Assembly (NCBI GenBank): GCA_002683135.1
Contig: NYSS01000052.1
Span: 1-63,347, forward strand
Source of the DNA: Planctomycetota bacterium
Lineage (GTDB): Bacteria > Planctomycetota > GCA-002687715
Direction: 5' to 3'
Length of the DNA: 63,347 nucleotides
In this document: one piece after another, positions 17,453 through 27,213 of the stretch
Position numbering within the stretch: the first letter of the stretch is position 1
Layout: each line of letters starts with the position of its first letter
The notes under the pieces: model-generated
Told to the model about the DNA's origin: nothing
The model's input: only the letters and a program-made list of their open reading frames with translations
Database searches by the model: none
Program-made: the position numbers and the translations under genes

Positions 17453-19306
17453 ATGAGCGTCTCCACAGAACAGGGTTCCAGCGCCACGGTCAAGACCGTC
17501 GACCAGGTGGTCATCCGCTTCGCCGGCGACTCCGGCGACGGCATGCAGATCACCGGTAGCCAGTTCACAAACACCAGCGCGTTGGCGGGCAATGACCTCG
17601 CCACGTTCCCTGACTTTCCGGCCGAGATCCGCGCCCCCGCGGGGACGTTGCCGGGCGTCTCAGGCTTCCAGGTGCGGTTCTCCTCTTTTGACATCCACTC
17701 ACCCGGCGACAGGCCTGACGTGCTCGTCGCCATGAATCCCGCCGCGCTCAAGGTGAACATCGAAGAGATGGTCCCGAACGCGATCGTCATCGTCAATTCG
17801 GGCAACTTCGGACCCATGGATCTGAAGAAGGCGGCCTACGACTACAACCCGCTCGAATCCAGCGATCTCGACGGCTTCCGTGTCATCGAGGCCGACCTGA
17901 ACAAGTTCACGCGTGAGGCCCTGTCCGACACCGGGCTCAGCAGCAAGGCCCAGCTCCGGTGCAAGAACTTCTTCGCGCTGGGCATGACGTACTGGATCTA
18001 CAGCCGTGATCTCGCGCCGACCATCAAGTGGCTCGGTCAGAAGTTCGCGAAGAAGCCCGAGCTCGTCGACGCGAACGTGAAGGCGCTGAAAGCCGGCTAC
18101 AACTTCTGCGACATCACGGGTGTCTTCCAGGAGCGCTTCAACGTCCCGGCGGCCGACCTGCCAGCCGGAACATATCGGAACATCATGGGTAACCAGGCGA
18201 CGAGCCTGGGCTGCGTCGCGGCCGCGCAGAAGGCCGGGCTGCAATTGTTCCTCGGCAGCTACCCCATCACGCCGGCGAGCGACATCCTCCACCAGCTCTC
18301 GGCCTACAAGAACTACGGCGTGGTGACCTTCCAGGCAGAGGACGAGATCGCCGCCATCTGCGCCGCGATTGGAGCGTCCTACGCCGGCAACCTCGCGCTC
18401 ACGGCCACATCCGGGCCGGGGCTGGCCCTGAAGGGCGAGGCCCTCGGCCTGGCGGTCATGACCGAACTACCCCTGGTCGTCATCGACGTCCAGCGAGGCG
18501 GTCCGTCGACAGGGTTGCCGACCAAGACCGAGCAGGCCGACCTCATGCAGGCCATGTACGGGCGCAACTCCGAGAGCCCCTGCGCGATCGTCGCGGCGCA
18601 GAGCCCGGCGGACTGCTTCGAGATGGCGTTCGAAGCTTGTCGCATCGCCCTGGAGCACATGGTGCCCGTCGTGCTACTGACCGACGGCTACCTGGCTAAC
18701 GGCGCGGAGCCATGGCGCCTGCCTGACATCTCGAAGCTCCCCGAGATCAAGCCCCGGTTGCAACACGAAGCCGAAGGATTCCTCCCCTACTCTCGCGATC
18801 CTGAGACGCTGGCGCGGCCCTGGGCCAGACCCGGGACGCCCGGCCTCGAACACCGCATCGGTGGACTCGAGAAGGAGGACGGGACAGGCAACGTCAGCTA
18901 TGACGCCGCGAACCACGAGTTCATGTGCCGCACTCGCAGGGAAAAGGTCCAGAGGATCGCCGACCGGATCCCGGAGCAGACCGTCGAGGGCGCACAGGAG
19001 GGGAAGCTCCTGGTCCTGTCCTGGGGGGGCACTCATGGGTCCATCGCCGGCACCCTGATCCGTGCGACCAAGGCAGGAAAATCGGTCGGCTGGGCACATC
19101 TCCGCTACCTGAACCCGATGCCAAAGAACCTGGGTGAGATCCTCAGTCGCTACGAGAAGGTCGTCGTGCCCGAGCTCAACCTCGGTCAATTAGTGAACAT
19201 CATCCGTGCCCAGTACGGGGTCCCAGCCATTCCCATGAACAAGGTGCAAGGCCGCCCCTTTACTACCGCCGAGATCGAGGAGATGGTGGACGAACACCTC
19301 GCCTAA
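17453..19306 (+). CDS. korA: 2-oxoacid:ferredoxin oxidoreductase, fused gamma-alpha subunit (KorA type)
   Basis: A 617-residue cytoplasmic subunit in which the gamma domain (FAGDSGDGMQITGSQF, about residues 23-215) is fused in front of the alpha domain (GNQATSLGCVAAAQKAGL, SYPITPASDILH, QAEDEIAAICAAIGASYAG, SGPGLALKGEALGLA, QRGGPSTGLPTKTEQADL). This layout is typical of KorA, which with KorB decarboxylates 2-oxoglutarate to succinyl-CoA and reduces ferredoxin. Pyruvate or other 2-oxoacids cannot be excluded from sequence alone. The ATG at 17453 has an AAAGG site just upstream, and a -10-like TAGTAT lies about 40 bp upstream. korB follows after 37 bp, so the two form an operon. Confidence 0.92.
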   Translation: MSVSTEQGSSATVKTVDQVVIRFAGDSGDGMQITGSQFTNTSALAGNDLATFPDFPAEIRAPAGTLPGVSGFQVRFSSFDIHSPGDRPDVLVAMNPAALKVNIEEMVPNAIVIVNSGNFGPMDLKKAAYDYNPLESSDLDGFRVIEADLNKFTREALSDTGLSSKAQLRCKNFFALGMTYWIYSRDLAPTIKWLGQKFAKKPELVDANVKALKAGYNFCDITGVFQERFNVPAADLPAGTYRNIMGNQATSLGCVAAAQKAGLQLFLGSYPITPASDILHQLSAYKNYGVVTFQAEDEIAAICAAIGASYAGNLALTATSGPGLALKGEALGLAVMTELPLVVIDVQRGGPSTGLPTKTEQADLMQAMYGRNSESPCAIVAAQSPADCFEMAFEACRIALEHMVPVVLLTDGYLANGAEPWRLPDISKLPEIKPRLQHEAEGFLPYSRDPETLARPWARPGTPGLEHRIGGLEKEDGTGNVSYDAANHEFMCRTRREKVQRIADRIPEQTVEGAQEGKLLVLSWGGTHGSIAGTLIRATKAGKSVGWAHLRYLNPMPKNLGEILSRYEKVVVPELNLGQLVNIIRAQYGVPAIPMNKVQGRPFTTAEIEEMVDEHLA

Positions 19307-19343
19307 CCCGTCTCCCATTCGCACCTAGGACCGAGCAACAATC

Positions 19344-20351
19344 ATGGCCGAAACGCTTACCAAGAAGGCGTACAAGAGCGACCAGGAGGTCCGCTGGTGC
19401 CCAGGATGCGGCGACTACGCAATCCTGAACGCGGTCCAGGCCGCTTTCGCGGCCCTCGGGGTATCGCGCGAAAAGACCGTCATCGTCTCCGGGATCGGAT
19501 GCTCGAGCCGATTCCCGTACTACATGTCGACGTACGGGTTCCACTCCATCCACGGACGCGCCCCCGCCATCGCGACCGGCGTCAAGCTGGCGAACCCAGA
19601 GCTCGACGTGTGGGTGGTCACTGGTGATGGCGACGCGCTGTCCATCGGCGGCAATCACCTCATACACGCGCTGCGGCGCAACGTGAACCTCAAGGTGCTC
19701 CTCTTCAACAACCGCATCTACGGTCTGACCAAGGGCCAGTACAGCCCGACCTCACCCATCGGCAAGGTCACCAAGTCGACGCCCATGGGCTCGACTGACA
19801 CCCCGTTCAACCCGCTCAGCCTGGCGATCGGCGCCGGCGCAACATTCGTCGCCCGCTCCGTCGACGTGTTCGCGGCGCACCTCAAGCAGACCATCCACGA
19901 AGCCGCGGCTCACGACGGGTCGGCGTTCGTGGAGATCTTGCAGAACTGCAACATCTTCAACGACGGCGCGTTCAAGGACCTCACCGAGAAGGAGGTCAAG
20001 GACGACGCCATCATCGAGCTGCGCACCGGGAAGCCGTTGATCTACGGAAAGGGCATGGACAAGGGCCTCCACCTGAACGGCTTCGAGGTGGAGAGCCTCG
20101 ACCTCGGCAACGGGTCCGGCCCCGACGACTGCATCCACTGGGACCCCACGGTCGAGAACCCGGGGATGGCGTTTACCCTGGCCCAGGCAACCGACAGCGA
20201 CCTCCCCACGCCCATCGGCGTCTACCGCAAGGTAGCCCACCCGAGCTTCGACTCGCTCATTCACGGCCAGATCGATGACGCAAAGGCCAAGCGCGGCGAT
20301 GGCACCCTGGATCAACTGATCAACTCCGGGGACATCTGGGAGGTCAAGTAG
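19344..20351 (+). CDS. korB: 2-oxoacid:ferredoxin oxidoreductase beta subunit (KorB type)
   Basis: A 335-residue thiamine diphosphate-binding subunit. WCPGCGDYAILNAVQ near the N-terminus carries two cluster-ligand Cys residues, and GIGCSSRFPYYM a third. GDGDALSIGGNHLIHALRRN is the ThDP/Mg motif, followed by LFNNRIYGLTKGQYSPTS. The protein binds one [4Fe-4S] cluster in known relatives. There is no separate ferredoxin-like domain, as expected for the two-subunit Kor type. It lies directly downstream of korA. Confidence 0.93.
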   Translation: MAETLTKKAYKSDQEVRWCPGCGDYAILNAVQAAFAALGVSREKTVIVSGIGCSSRFPYYMSTYGFHSIHGRAPAIATGVKLANPELDVWVVTGDGDALSIGGNHLIHALRRNVNLKVLLFNNRIYGLTKGQYSPTSPIGKVTKSTPMGSTDTPFNPLSLAIGAGATFVARSVDVFAAHLKQTIHEAAAHDGSAFVEILQNCNIFNDGAFKDLTEKEVKDDAIIELRTGKPLIYGKGMDKGLHLNGFEVESLDLGNGSGPDDCIHWDPTVENPGMAFTLAQATDSDLPTPIGVYRKVAHPSFDSLIHGQIDDAKAKRGDGTLDQLINSGDIWEVK

Positions 20352-20364
20352 CCTCCAGGCCGGA

Positions 20365-21531
20365 ATGAACAGGGAGCCAATGCCGGTCTTCCTCTTCATC
20401 ACTGCCGCGCTCCAGCTGACGGACAACCAGGTCCTCGCGTTGGTGGCCCCACGCCTCAACGCGGCCTTCTGGCCAGGGAGCGGGATCGACGCATCCTGGC
20501 TGCTCACTGCCTACCCCATCGGCGCAGCCATCGGCCCGCTCTCGCTGACGCGCTTCGCGCCCTCGTTTCACGGGCGGCGCGCCGTCGTTGCCGCGTTGGC
20601 CGTCCTCGCGGCGACGCAGCTCGTGTTCGCGCTCCAGCCAACGATCGAGCTCGCGTTCGCCCTGCGGGCGCTCGCCGGGGCAGCCTCCGGCGTGCTGTCG
20701 TACTCCCTGTTGATCGAGGCCGTGAACTGCGGTGATCGCGCGGTCACCGCCATGACGTCAGGTTTCCTCCTCGCGTACGTTCTGGCCATCCCGAGCGCAG
20801 CGAAGGTGGCCGCCGGTCTAGGCCTCCCGGCCCTGTTCCAAGGCCTGGGAGGTCTATCGCTCCTCTTATGCGCCGCCGCCTGCTTCGTGGTCCCGTCGAC
20901 GAGACGGCACCTGACTGCGACCCGACCGAAGCCCTTCCGTCACTTCCTGAGGAACCCGACTTACCGCGCGGGGCTGCTCACGTCCGTCCTCGTCGGTGCA
21001 GCGCTCGCGGGCCCGGTCGCCATCTTCCCCAAGATGCTCCAGACCCAAGCGGGGCTGGGGCTCTCCGATGTAGCGGTCATCTACTACATAGGCGGCATTG
21101 GCCCCGTCCTCGCACTACCGTTCGTGCCGCGGATCATCCGTTCTCTGGGTCGCAAGCGCACGAGCGTCGCCGGCGCCCTCCTGCTGGTCGGCCCCCTGCT
21201 GGCCATGCCGCTCGGCGCCCACGGCATCTTCGCTGCCGCAGTGCTGCTCATGCTCGCCCTCTCCTTCGAGACCCTCCGTCGCTCGGCCCTGCAGGGCCAC
21301 ATCGGCACCCTGGCGCCACAGGAAGACCGGCCGCGCTACCTATCGCTGCGTAACATGGCCGTCCAAGTCAGCGTCTCCGGCGGAGTCTCCCTCGCGATCG
21401 TCCTCGACGACGCGGGCGGCTTCGTCGTCGCCTGCGCCGTCGCCGCCGCGCTCGCTGCGGCCTCGGCGCTGTTCATCCCAGCGCAACGCAGAGCCGACCA
21501 CCCAGGCGACACCAGCTGCCCGGGCAACTAA
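20365..21531 (+). CDS. MFS transporter
   Basis: A 388-residue integral membrane protein with about twelve hydrophobic segments and the MFS loop pattern between helices 2 and 3 replaced by RFAPSFHGRRAVV. Small residues dominate the helices, as in drug or sugar-type facilitators; it is slightly shorter than usual. Substrate unknown. It begins 13 bp after the korB stop and may be read through from korAB, but no functional link is evident. The C-terminus is a short hydrophilic tail. Confidence 0.82.
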   Translation: MNREPMPVFLFITAALQLTDNQVLALVAPRLNAAFWPGSGIDASWLLTAYPIGAAIGPLSLTRFAPSFHGRRAVVAALAVLAATQLVFALQPTIELAFALRALAGAASGVLSYSLLIEAVNCGDRAVTAMTSGFLLAYVLAIPSAAKVAAGLGLPALFQGLGGLSLLLCAAACFVVPSTRRHLTATRPKPFRHFLRNPTYRAGLLTSVLVGAALAGPVAIFPKMLQTQAGLGLSDVAVIYYIGGIGPVLALPFVPRIIRSLGRKRTSVAGALLLVGPLLAMPLGAHGIFAAAVLLMLALSFETLRRSALQGHIGTLAPQEDRPRYLSLRNMAVQVSVSGGVSLAIVLDDAGGFVVACAVAAALAAASALFIPAQRRADHPGDTSCPGN

Positions 21532-21641
21532 TCAAGCCGGGAGTCAGTTGACCGTGATCCGTGTTGCTTGGCTCAAGCTCACACCGGTCAACGGTGGGTC
21601 GCGGGGCGCGGACAAACGCCCAGGTGCCTCGCGCCGAGCCT

Positions 21642-22277
21642 TCAGTCCGCGCGACGACCGACGCAGCGCCAGCGGAGCAGGTGAACGAGGGCCCAGTGTG
21701 GCGGCGTCTCGCTCTCAAGGAAGGTCCAGCGCATGTCGTCGGACATCGCGTCCTGCATCGCTGTGACGGTTCGGTCGAGGCGCAAACGGACGCTCTCGGC
21801 GTGCTGCCCGTGCTCCTCCAGGCAACGCCACAGCCACGCGCGGACGGCGAGCACGGAAGGCGTCGCATCGCCAGCCCCGGCGACCAACAACGCCTCGGCG
21901 CGGCGAGCCGCGCGGATGGCCCCACGGAAATCGCCTCGGCCCTTGGAGCACGCGGCGAGCTGTGAGAGCACGAGCGCCTGGGCGGGATACGGGACACGGC
22001 CATCGATGGCGACCCAAACCTCGCGAGCCGCCGCGAACGCGCGCTCGACTCGACCAGCCTCGAGCTCCGCGGCAGATTCCCAAAGCCTGAGTTCGAGATA
22101 CCCGTCGAGGTCCCCTACGCCCTTCAAGCGAGCGGCAGCCACATGACGATGTCCACCCGTGGCGTCGAGCCAGGCACCGAGATCGTGCTCTTTGCCGATC
22201 AGCGCGCTCTCGAGGTCGCGGCGGATCTGCCCGGCATCGTAAGACCGAGTCGTGGACGTACTCGCGGATGCAATCAT
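21642..22277 (-). CDS. Hypothetical helical (TPR-like) protein
   Basis: A 211-residue, almost entirely helical protein rich in Ala, Arg and Leu. Helix pairs such as LRLWESAAELEAGRVERAFA and ALVLSQLAACSKGRGDFRGA resemble degenerate tetratricopeptide repeats. No signal peptide. A strong Shine-Dalgarno site (AGGGGAGG, 6-7 nt spacing) supports the ATG at 22277. An overlapping minus-strand frame (21473-22003) has a less protein-like composition. Function unknown; perhaps a protein-protein interaction module. Confidence 0.6.
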   Translation of the reverse strand: MIASASTSTTRSYDAGQIRRDLESALIGKEHDLGAWLDATGGHRHVAAARLKGVGDLDGYLELRLWESAAELEAGRVERAFAAAREVWVAIDGRVPYPAQALVLSQLAACSKGRGDFRGAIRAARRAEALLVAGAGDATPSVLAVRAWLWRCLEEHGQHAESVRLRLDRTVTAMQDAMSDDMRWTFLESETPPHWALVHLLRWRCVGRRAD

Positions 22278-22449
22278 CTCTGGCCTCCCCTACGCGCCGA
22301 CGAGCCGAGCTGCATCCGCCGAGCGGCAATTCTCTTTTTCGGCCCACCGAGGCGTGTTTCTTTAGGCGGAGCGTGGAGTCAAGCGAGAACCACCTGGGAG
22401 ACTGTCAACCGCGGCCCCATCACCCGGAGGCCGGTCAGGAGCTACCCCT

Positions 22450-23793
22450 TCAAGGAGTCCTCGATCTTCGTGCGAGACTCCTGAACATGTACACGAACGC
22501 GCCGAGCCCAATGACGGCGAGGCCGTACAGGGCGTTCTCTCGATCATCCGGCTCGGTCAGCAACCGGAGATCGACGAACAGCACGGTCGCGATGAACAAC
22601 GCGGGCGTCACCGGGTAGCCCCAGCAACGGTACGGGCGGTCCCGGTCCGGCAGCCGGAAGCGCAGGATGTACACCCCGGCGACGACGAGCGCGTAGAAGA
22701 TCAGGGCCGCGAAGACGACGAACTCCGTGATGTCCTTGAACGTCTCGAGGACCCAGACGAGGACGATCGTCCAGAGGGCCTGCACCCAGATCGCGATGTG
22801 TGGGGTCTTCCACCGCGGATGGACCCGCATGAGCGCGCCGGGGACCTGCCCATCCTGGGCCATCGCGTAGAACGCCCGCGGCGTCGACAGCAAGTTCGGG
22901 TTCGCAGCCCCGAACACGGAGAGGCAGATCAACGCCGCGAGCCAGCCCCCGGCGGCGCCGCCAAAGACCCGCTCCACCGTGAGGGTGGGCACGTCCCGGT
23001 CGACGTGGAGGTGACGCATCTCGTCAAGCGGCACGACATTCAGGTACGCGATGTTGATGAGGACGTACACGGCCACCAGCACGAAGATGCCGATCGCCAG
23101 CCCACGCCACAGGTCTTTCTCCGGGTTCTTCATCTCCGCGGCGGAGAACGCCAGCTGGTGCCAGCCTTCGTACGCCCAAAAGAGCGCGACCGCGGCCGCG
23201 ACGATGCCGCTGATCAGATCGGGCATCGGGTACTCGGGCAACGGCGCCGACGGCGCCGATCCCGCGGAGACGAACGTCAGCCCCCCGACGACGATGACCC
23301 CAAGCGCGAGCAGCTTCGCGATCGTCGACGCGTTCTGCAGCAGCGTCCCCCATCGGACGCCGAAGTGGTTCACCGCGGCGAGCGCGAGCACCATCGACGC
23401 GGCCGCGGCGAAGCGGGTCCCGTCCCCCATCGGCACGATGCGCTCCAGGTTCTGCGCGAACACGACGCACAGGGCCGCCAGGGTCCCCGTGTTGATCACC
23501 AGCAGCAGGCACCACCCGTACAGGAACGCAACGAACGGCCCGTAAGTCTCCCGCAGGAAGGCGTACTGTCCGCCGGCCTGGGGGAACATGGCGCCCAGCT
23601 CACCGTACGCCAGCGCCCCGAACAGGCAGATCACCCCGAGCGCCGCCCAGGCGCCGAAGATCCAGGTCTCGTCGGGCAGGCTCCGCGAGATATCCAGCGG
23701 CTTCATGAAGATCCCGGACCCGATCACCGACCCCACGACGAGGAGGACGGCGGACCACAACCCGAGATGACGCTGGAGTGGCGGCTGCGACAT
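22450..23793 (-). CDS. APC family amino acid permease
   Basis: A 447-residue inner-membrane transporter with about twelve helices. The first helix has the unwound-region motif GSVIGSGIF that binds the substrate amine and carboxyl groups in APC-fold carriers, and helix 6 carries FWAYEGWHQLAFSAAEMKNP, a pattern of the L-type (LAT-like) subfamily. It should exchange or take up neutral amino acids. The ATG at 23793 has no ribosome binding site but a TAGGCT hexamer ending 8 nt upstream. The gene is monocistronic as far as spacing shows. Confidence 0.88.
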   Translation of the reverse strand: MSQPPLQRHLGLWSAVLLVVGSVIGSGIFMKPLDISRSLPDETWIFGAWAALGVICLFGALAYGELGAMFPQAGGQYAFLRETYGPFVAFLYGWCLLLVINTGTLAALCVVFAQNLERIVPMGDGTRFAAAASMVLALAAVNHFGVRWGTLLQNASTIAKLLALGVIVVGGLTFVSAGSAPSAPLPEYPMPDLISGIVAAAVALFWAYEGWHQLAFSAAEMKNPEKDLWRGLAIGIFVLVAVYVLINIAYLNVVPLDEMRHLHVDRDVPTLTVERVFGGAAGGWLAALICLSVFGAANPNLLSTPRAFYAMAQDGQVPGALMRVHPRWKTPHIAIWVQALWTIVLVWVLETFKDITEFVVFAALIFYALVVAGVYILRFRLPDRDRPYRCWGYPVTPALFIATVLFVDLRLLTEPDDRENALYGLAVIGLGAFVYMFRSLARRSRTP

Positions 23794-23801
23794 GGTGACG
23801 C

Positions 23802-23807
23802 AGCCTA
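23802..23807 (-). promoter_or_regulatory. -10 element, probable leaderless permease promoter
   Basis: TAGGCT on the minus strand, 8 nt before the ATG; the same hexamer precedes the M16 peptidase gene at 55817. Confidence 0.35.
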
Positions 23808-23818
23808 CCCGAGAACGA

Positions 23819-25360
23819 TCAGTTGTCGTCGAACGCGCGGGCCTTGTCGACCTCGGCCATCCACCAGCGCGTCGCTCCGGCCGAGATCACACGCACGGTC
23901 CCGCCGATCAGCGGTATCCCCGAGACCCAAGGCATGGCGTTGGCGTCGATGAGCGGCGCTTCAGCGAGGACGAACAGTCGTCCCATCCGCCGCCGCCCGG
24001 GGCGGAGCACGTCGCACGCCTCGTCCCACAACCCGCGGTCGGGGCGCGGCGGCAACAGCAGGACCGAACGCGCGCACGCCACGTTCAAGGTCGGGAGCCG
24101 GACAGTGGAGAACATGACCGCGACGTCACGGTCACCCCCAAGCTCCTGCTCCAGTACGCCGGCGACCTCCGCTGAACGACCGGTCCGGGAAGCGTCCCGC
24201 AGCTCGTACCCCCTCCACGTCGCGAAGGCGCACGTCGTCACCACGATCATCGCCGCCAGGACCGGGCGGGCCCGGCCGGACACCAGAGCGGTGACGTCAA
24301 GGACCGCCCTCGCGGCGCACAGGGCTACCCCCGGCGCCAGGATCAACGACAGGTAGGCGTGGGTCGCCGAGCGCGACCCGAACGCGAACTGCATCATGAG
24401 TCCCGCCGCCATGACGGTGAACGGGAGCAGCTCCGGAGAACGGCCACTCCGTATCCCGCGCAGCATCGACGAGACCACCCCCCACCCCGCGAGGGCGAGG
24501 ATGGGGTCGGTGAATCCGGCGCGCGCGTGACGCAGTAGATCGCGACCGAGCACGACCTCCACGTCCGCATAGGCACCGTCGCGACGGGCCAGGATATCGA
24601 TCACTTCAGACCACAGCGTGGACAACCTCTCGACCCCACCAGACCACGCGATCCATCCGACGAAGACCCCGATCCCGATAACGAACGGCGCCGCGGCGAG
24701 CTGCGCCGCACGGAGCCGCCCCGACGAGCCGCGCTCGAAGAGGAGCCCGAGCCACAGCGCAGGCAGCAAGAAACCGCCGTACCAGGCAGACAAAGCACCC
24801 ACGACCGCCGCGCCCATGAAGCCCACGAGCGCGACGCGCGCGCCCCCATTCCGCCAACGCACCCACGCCACCGCCGCGAGCGCCATGAACGCGACCGCCC
24901 ACGGCATCCCCTCGGCTATGCAAGCGAAGTGAACCGTCGCCGGCGCCGCCGCCAGAAAGGCGACCGACGCGGCACCCGCACCGGGCGCGACGAGGCGACC
25001 AGCGCACATCACAGCACCCAGGCTCACCATGAGCAGCAGGAGCGACAAGGCACGCAGGGCAGCGGGTCCGCGGCCGAATCCACGCCAGGCCCCGTAATAG
25101 GCGAGGAAGGGCGCCGGTGGGTGGTGATCCAGAGGCCGGAACACGGAGGCATCCCACGGCAAAAAGAAGTGAGCCGGGCGACCGCCGAGCTCTACCCACC
25201 CGTGCGCGTCGAAGGCTTTGCACGAGTACTCAGTCAGCGCCCCGCTGATCTCTCCTCCCTGGGAGCCATCCCAAGGATCGTCCATCCACGTCAACTGAAA
25301 CGCCAGAACGACGACGACGACGAGGCCGCCGGAGACCGCGAGGACCGTGTTGGTCGTCAC
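23819..25360 (-). CDS. Polytopic membrane protein, GT39/ArnT-like glycosyltransferase candidate
   Basis: A 513-residue protein with about ten hydrophobic helices separated by short loops. The first extracytoplasmic loop contains acidic residues (DDPWDGSQGGE) and the next region has FRPLDHHPPAPFLAYYGAW, a pattern seen in C-type glycosyltransferases of the PMT/ArnT superfamily, which move sugars from polyprenyl phosphates. A C-terminal soluble segment follows the last helix. The frame extends to 25387, but the GTG at 25360 overlaps the stop of the upstream methyltransferase gene (GTGA) and is the likely start. Family assignment is tentative; substrate unknown. Confidence 0.68.
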   Translation of the reverse strand: MTTNTVLAVSGGLVVVVVLAFQLTWMDDPWDGSQGGEISGALTEYSCKAFDAHGWVELGGRPAHFFLPWDASVFRPLDHHPPAPFLAYYGAWRGFGRGPAALRALSLLLLMVSLGAVMCAGRLVAPGAGAASVAFLAAAPATVHFACIAEGMPWAVAFMALAAVAWVRWRNGGARVALVGFMGAAVVGALSAWYGGFLLPALWLGLLFERGSSGRLRAAQLAAAPFVIGIGVFVGWIAWSGGVERLSTLWSEVIDILARRDGAYADVEVVLGRDLLRHARAGFTDPILALAGWGVVSSMLRGIRSGRSPELLPFTVMAAGLMMQFAFGSRSATHAYLSLILAPGVALCAARAVLDVTALVSGRARPVLAAMIVVTTCAFATWRGYELRDASRTGRSAEVAGVLEQELGGDRDVAVMFSTVRLPTLNVACARSVLLLPPRPDRGLWDEACDVLRPGRRRMGRLFVLAEAPLIDANAMPWVSGIPLIGGTVRVISAGATRWWMAEVDKARAFDDN

Positions 25361-26166
25361 TTCAACCCGACGACATACGCGATCCAAGACGGGTCGTTAT
25401 CACCGCTCTTGGTCTCGCGATAGATGCCGTTGCCCTCCTCGGTCTCGCTGTCGGTGCCCTCCCAGTACACGCGCGTCTCCTTGAACCCCGCCTCCACCAA
25501 CAGGTCGCATAGTTCGGGGCAGGTCCAGATACGCCAGTCGTAGGTGAACGCCTTCTTGAGCTTGGTCCCGTCGGGGAAGTGGAAGTGGATCCAGCTTATC
25601 CGCTTGTGGGTCACCGGGCTGAACGCGCCCTGCTCCCACACGTATTTGAATCCGGGGAGCTTCTTGTCCTCGGTCAGGTGGTCGTGGGCCTCCGCCCCAC
25701 CGTGAATGTCGAGGAAGTAGATCCCGTCGCGGCCCAGCGATCTGTACGCCGCCTTGAAGTACTTCAGCAAGGTCTTCCGCTCGTGGAAGATGCAGTATGA
25801 GAAATTGAAGCCGACCTGGATGTCGACCAGTGGGCGCTTCTGCGTCAGGACGTCGCCCTCGACGAGGTGAACGCGTTTCGCCTTCTCCCCGAGCGGATCA
25901 ATGTTGTGCTCTCGGCCCCACTCGAGGACCTCCGTATCCAGGTCGACACCCCAGGCCTCCCGCTCTGCCCGGCTCTTGACCCACTCCGCACACAGGAGCG
26001 ATGTGCCAGCGAAGTCTTCACGCAAGGTCCGGGCGTGACGTCCGCGGACGGTGCGGAACACGCGGCCGAGGAAACGGACGTCAGCCTCCGGACACTGTAC
26101 GGACTGCTCGTACAGGTCGTGCCGGTCGGCGCTCTTCGCTGTGTACTTCTTCACGGTCTTTGCCAC
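25357..26166 (-). CDS. Class I SAM-dependent methyltransferase
   Basis: A 269-residue cytoplasmic protein with a Rossmann-type methyltransferase core: LREDFAGTSLLCAEWV stands in for the glycine-rich SAM loop, WGVDLDTEVLEWG is the acidic end of strand 2, and VHLVEGDVL and YFLDIHGG give later strands. The N-terminus (DRHDLYEQSVQCPEADVRF) is seen in a family of uncharacterised methyltransferases. Substrate unknown. Start is the GTG at 26166, with AGGGGA just upstream inside a hairpin. The stop overlaps the following membrane protein gene, so the two are co-translated. Confidence 0.8.
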   Translation of the reverse strand: MAKTVKKYTAKSADRHDLYEQSVQCPEADVRFLGRVFRTVRGRHARTLREDFAGTSLLCAEWVKSRAEREAWGVDLDTEVLEWGREHNIDPLGEKAKRVHLVEGDVLTQKRPLVDIQVGFNFSYCIFHERKTLLKYFKAAYRSLGRDGIYFLDIHGGAEAHDHLTEDKKLPGFKYVWEQGAFSPVTHKRISWIHFHFPDGTKLKKAFTYDWRIWTCPELCDLLVEAGFKETRVYWEGTDSETEEGNGIYRETKSGDNDPSWIAYVVGLK

Positions 26167-26171
26167 CCGCT

Positions 26172-26190
26172 CCCCTCTCGTCTAGAGGGG
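26172..26190 (-). promoter_or_regulatory. Inverted repeat covering the methyltransferase ribosome binding site
   Basis: A 7-bp perfect inverted repeat (CCCCTCT and AGAGGGG, 5-nt loop). In the minus-strand mRNA its 3' arm contains the purine-rich Shine-Dalgarno sequence a few bases before the GTG, so folding would hide the ribosome site. It could also be a protein operator in this divergent region. Confidence 0.4.
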
Positions 26191-26229
26191 CATTGAAACA
26201 AACACACCCGGGCGCGCAAGCCACGTCGT

Positions 26230-26235
26230 TATACT
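26230..26235 (+). promoter_or_regulatory. -10 element, probable leaderless promoter of the MoxR gene
   Basis: TATACT, one base from the TATAAT consensus, ends 7 nt before the ATG at 26243; no ribosome binding site is present. Confidence 0.5.
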
Positions 26236-26242
26236 GCCGCCC

Positions 26243-27151
26243 ATGCGGCGAGCCAGGATCAGCGAAACGGACCTCGTCCTGGCGGAGCCGGTGACGAAGG
26301 GGACACGGTGGATCGGCCAGCAGGAACTCCTTGAGCAGCTGCTCGCCTGCTGGACGATGGTCACCGACGGCGACCTCCCCCTGTGCCCACGCATCGTGGG
26401 ACAACCTGGCATGGGCAAGACGACCCTCGCTCAGGCTGCCGCGGAGGCGATGGACCAGCCCGTGTTCATCTTCCAATGCACGATGGACACCCGCCCCGAG
26501 GACCTGCTGGTCACGCCGGTCCTCTCCGAGTCCGGCAATATCAGCTACCACGCATCCGGGCTGGTCACGGCCATGATCGACGGCGGGATCGCCATCCTCG
26601 ACGAGGCTAACCGCATGTCGGAGAAATCCTGGGCGAGCCTGGCTCCCCTCCTCGACCACCGCCGGTACGTCGAGAGCATCGTCGCAGGTGCACGGATCGA
26701 CGCACATGACGACTTCCGGTGCTGCGTCACGATGAACGACGACGCGTCCACCTACGAGGTCCCGGACTACATCGTCTCTCGGCTTCAACCCATGATCGAG
26801 ATCGGGTTTCCCTCACACGAGGACGAGCTGGCGATCCTCGAATACAACATCGACTTCGCCCCAGAGGACCTCCTCGACCTGACCTGCGGCTTCCTTCAGG
26901 AGGCGCACCGATTCCGCTTGAACTACAGCACGCGAGACGGCGTCAACATCATGCGGTATGCCATCAAGCTGCAGCACTCCGGGCTCTCCCAAGACCCCGC
27001 CGACGCATTCCATCGAGCGGTGGAGCAGATCCTCGGCCCCGATGCTGAGGACTTCGAGGCCCGCGCTCGGGGTCAGTTCATGCTGGGCAACGTCCAGGAC
27101 TTCAGCGGCTTTTTCACGACGCCCGAAGACCTTGGCGAGGACGAACGGTGA
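26243..27151 (+). CDS. MoxR-type AAA+ ATPase
   Basis: A 302-residue AAA+ protein (AAA_5/MoxR branch). Walker A is GQPGMGKTT at residues 53-61, Walker B is AILDEANRM with D120-E121, and a sensor-type segment CCVTMNDD follows. Such ATPases usually work with a von Willebrand A protein to remodel or insert cofactors into a client, but no VWA protein is encoded next door. A GTG at 27148 overlaps its stop, though the next gene more likely starts at 27214. It opens a run of same-strand genes ending with hemJ. Confidence 0.85.
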   Translation: MRRARISETDLVLAEPVTKGTRWIGQQELLEQLLACWTMVTDGDLPLCPRIVGQPGMGKTTLAQAAAEAMDQPVFIFQCTMDTRPEDLLVTPVLSESGNISYHASGLVTAMIDGGIAILDEANRMSEKSWASLAPLLDHRRYVESIVAGARIDAHDDFRCCVTMNDDASTYEVPDYIVSRLQPMIEIGFPSHEDELAILEYNIDFAPEDLLDLTCGFLQEAHRFRLNYSTRDGVNIMRYAIKLQHSGLSQDPADAFHRAVEQILGPDAEDFEARARGQFMLGNVQDFSGFFTTPEDLGEDER

Positions 27152-27213
27152 CCCGAACTACGCTCGGCGATGGTCAGCCGTATGGTGTGGCTGGGGGGGA
27201 AGTCCCCCGAGCC

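Noticed and set aside
22798-23952. 384-residue plus-strand open frame opposite the permease
   Set aside because: Arg/Gln/His/Pro-rich with no secondary structure pattern; a shadow of the well-supported APC permease.
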